Positions 62,832 to 64,000 of a stretch of DNA of 64,000 bases are shown piece after piece. Under the pieces are notes generated by a model. That model saw only the letters and a program-made list of their open reading frames with translations, did not search any database and was not told where the DNA came from. Within the stretch, counting starts at the first letter, position 1. Every line of letters starts with the position of its first letter. This DNA is from Palsa-504 sp963818225. GTDB taxonomy: Bacteria > Actinomycetota > Actinomycetes > Streptosporangiales > Streptosporangiaceae. Location of the stretch: NCBI GenBank assembly GCA_963818225.1, contig CAWFRO010000011.1:1302001-1366000 (forward strand), read 5' to 3'. A program made the translations under genes and the position numbers.

Positions 62832-63692
62832 TTGAGCCAGTTCAGCAATCGGGTAGCGCTGATCACCGGCGGTTCGCGCAGCATCGGCGCGGCCACGGTC
62901 CGCATGCTGGCCGCGGCCGGCTGGGACATCACGTTCTGCCATGACCGCGACGATCGGGCCGCCGTCGAGGTGGAAAAGGCCGCCTTGGAGCTGGGCGCCC
63001 GGGTGCTGGCCGTCCAGGCTGACCTGACCCGGCCCGCCGAGGCCATCGCCTGGGTCCAGCGCGCGGAGGAGGAGCTGGGACCGGTGCAGGCCGCGGTGAG
63101 CTGCGCGGGGATCACCATGGACCGGCCACTGGCGCTGCTGGAAGCCGCCGACTGGCGGGCGCTGACCGACACCGGCCTGCTGGGCGTGCTGCACCTGTGC
63201 CAGGCCGTCTTGCCCGCCATGATGGCACGCCAGTCAGGGCGGATCGTCGCCGTCTCCTCGGTGTCCGGCGTGTACGGCGATGTCCCCGCGGATAAGGCGA
63301 TCCCGGCCCGGGCGGGAATCGCCGCGTTCACCGCGGCGCTGGCCAGCCAGACCCGCCGCTACGGCATCCGGGCCAACGCCATCGCGCCCGCCGCCTGCAG
63401 CCCCCGCAGCATGGCCGACATGGTCTCGATCTGGCCCCCGAGGCCCGCGGCGGCCGCGCAGCCCGCGAGGCCCGCAGAACCCGGGAGCCCCGCGCAGCCC
63501 GCGAGGCCCGCAGAGCCCGGGAGTCCCGGGGAGCCAGCGAGTCCCGCGGGAACCAGGCCCCCGCTGACCGAGGCCATCGCGGTGCGCCGGTTCGCCAGCG
63601 CCGCGGCGGTCGCCGAGCGGGTCGCGTTCCTGCTGTCCGAGGCGGCGGCCGGCCTCACCGGCACGCTCCTGGAGGTGCCCGGCGGCATCTGA
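62832..63692 (+). CDS. Degenerate short-chain dehydrogenase/reductase
   Basis: 286 residues, Rossmann fold of FabG type (FSNRVALITGGSRSIGAATV, AAVSCAGITMDRPLALLEAA, GRIVAVSSVSGVYGD). Two key sites are altered: the cofactor loop TGxxxGxG reads TGGSRSIG, and the catalytic YxxxK aligned position reads AIPAR, so both Tyr and Lys are missing. A Pro/Ala/Glu-rich insert made of 12-residue repeats replaces the substrate loop. Starts: TTG 62832 (MSQFSNRV) fits the family best; GTG 62808 is possible. Probably a non-enzymatic or NAD-sensing relative. Confidence 0.8.
   Translation: MSQFSNRVALITGGSRSIGAATVRMLAAAGWDITFCHDRDDRAAVEVEKAALELGARVLAVQADLTRPAEAIAWVQRAEEELGPVQAAVSCAGITMDRPLALLEAADWRALTDTGLLGVLHLCQAVLPAMMARQSGRIVAVSSVSGVYGDVPADKAIPARAGIAAFTAALASQTRRYGIRANAIAPAACSPRSMADMVSIWPPRPAAAAQPARPAEPGSPAQPARPAEPGSPGEPASPAGTRPPLTEAIAVRRFASAAAVAERVAFLLSEAAAGLTGTLLEVPGGI
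63456..63527 (+). repeat. Two 36-base repeats inside the SDR gene
   Basis: 63456-63491 and 63492-63527 differ at two positions, followed by a partial third. They encode AQPARPAEPGSP units in the substrate-loop region of the degenerate SDR. Confidence 0.85.
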
Positions 63693-63903
63693 GCACCGGG
63701 ACGCCGACGACCACTGGCCCCTGCTGCTCAGCCGCGAGAACCACGGTGCGTTAGGCAAAAATCAAATTCTTATCCCGAACGGACCGTGGTATCACCCCCC
63801 TGCACCCGTTTCACCCGGCTCCCCGTGCCCGCGAAGGGCCGGAACGCGCCTGCGCTGAGGGTCTATAGTGCGGGGATGCCGTGGGGTTCCGGAAGGTAAG
63901 GCG

Positions 63904-64000
63904 ATGGCTATTCGGTACGGCATCGCCATGACCCGCGCACCCGAGTCCGGCGTCCCGCTGGGCCGAATCGAGACACCCCGGCTGGTGTACGCGGTGATCG
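63904..64000 (+). CDS. Start of an unidentified gene, cut by window end
   Basis: ATG 63904 behind GGAAGG opens a frame to the window end, beginning MAIRYGIAMTRAPESGVPLG, then RIETPRLVYAVI. Too short to identify. Confidence 0.5.
   Translation, partial: MAIRYGIAMTRAPESGVPLGRIETPRLVYAVI

Overview
The window is very GC-rich DNA with GTG/TTG starts, paired F420-type flavin enzymes, a class I lysyl-tRNA synthetase, NarL-type two-component genes and many TetR/MarR/ArsR/HxlR regulators. This points to a filamentous high-GC actinomycete (Streptosporangiales-like; inferred from gene content only). I see no tRNA, rRNA, CRISPR array or phage structural genes.

Layout. 1-7.7 kb: the end of a heavy-metal P-type ATPase, a DUF899 protein, an ArsR-SRPBCC pair with a clear double operator, an F420-type oxidoreductase, a GT87 mannosyltransferase and galT-galK. 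7.7-15.2 kb: drug efflux, namely two paralogous TetR regulators around a 14-TM MFS pump with a nine-copy operator array, a YcaQ-like DNA glycosylase, and a MarR/MFS/AhpD group. 15.2-16.7 kb: a broken phospholipase-D-like lipoprotein. 16.7-20.9 kb: an accessory island with VapBC, a GmrSD-type restriction enzyme, a cut-off membrane protein, an IS3 remnant and a broken HepT. 20.9-31 kb: P450, methyltransferase, a large RecB-like nuclease-helicase, TetR/tautomerase, a broken SDR, and a PAP2-acyltransferase fusion, interspersed with decayed partial duplications. 31-35.4 kb: histidine kinase, response regulator and an ABC exporter. 35.4-42.1 kb: metallophosphoesterase, a broken RelA/SpoT-like protein with a small partner, STAS-GAF, and a broken GMC dehydrogenase operon. 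42.2-53.9 kb: redox enzymes, GNAT, MFS/HxlR, glgC, a metallo-beta-lactamase-fold protein, hisS, an MT0933-type antitoxin, a NERD nuclease and MscS. 54.0-59.0 kb: an unusual locus with a 60-residue peptide gene, an M50 membrane protease with a PqqD-like N-terminus and a repetitive Ser/Pro tail, a secreted protein with two CxxC motifs, and a regulator with two LuxR helix-turn-helix domains. 59.7-64 kb: class I lysS, a pseudokinase, a degenerate SDR and the start of another gene.

The best candidates for something undescribed are the 54-59 kb peptide/protease locus, the RelA/SpoT-like pair at 37.2-38.4 kb, and the nine-site operator array at 10.47-10.63 kb.

Caution: about a quarter of the genes carry single-base frameshifts, mostly apparent losses in G/C runs, with good protein similarity continuing in another frame. 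Genes called pseudogene may be intact in the organism if these are assembly errors.
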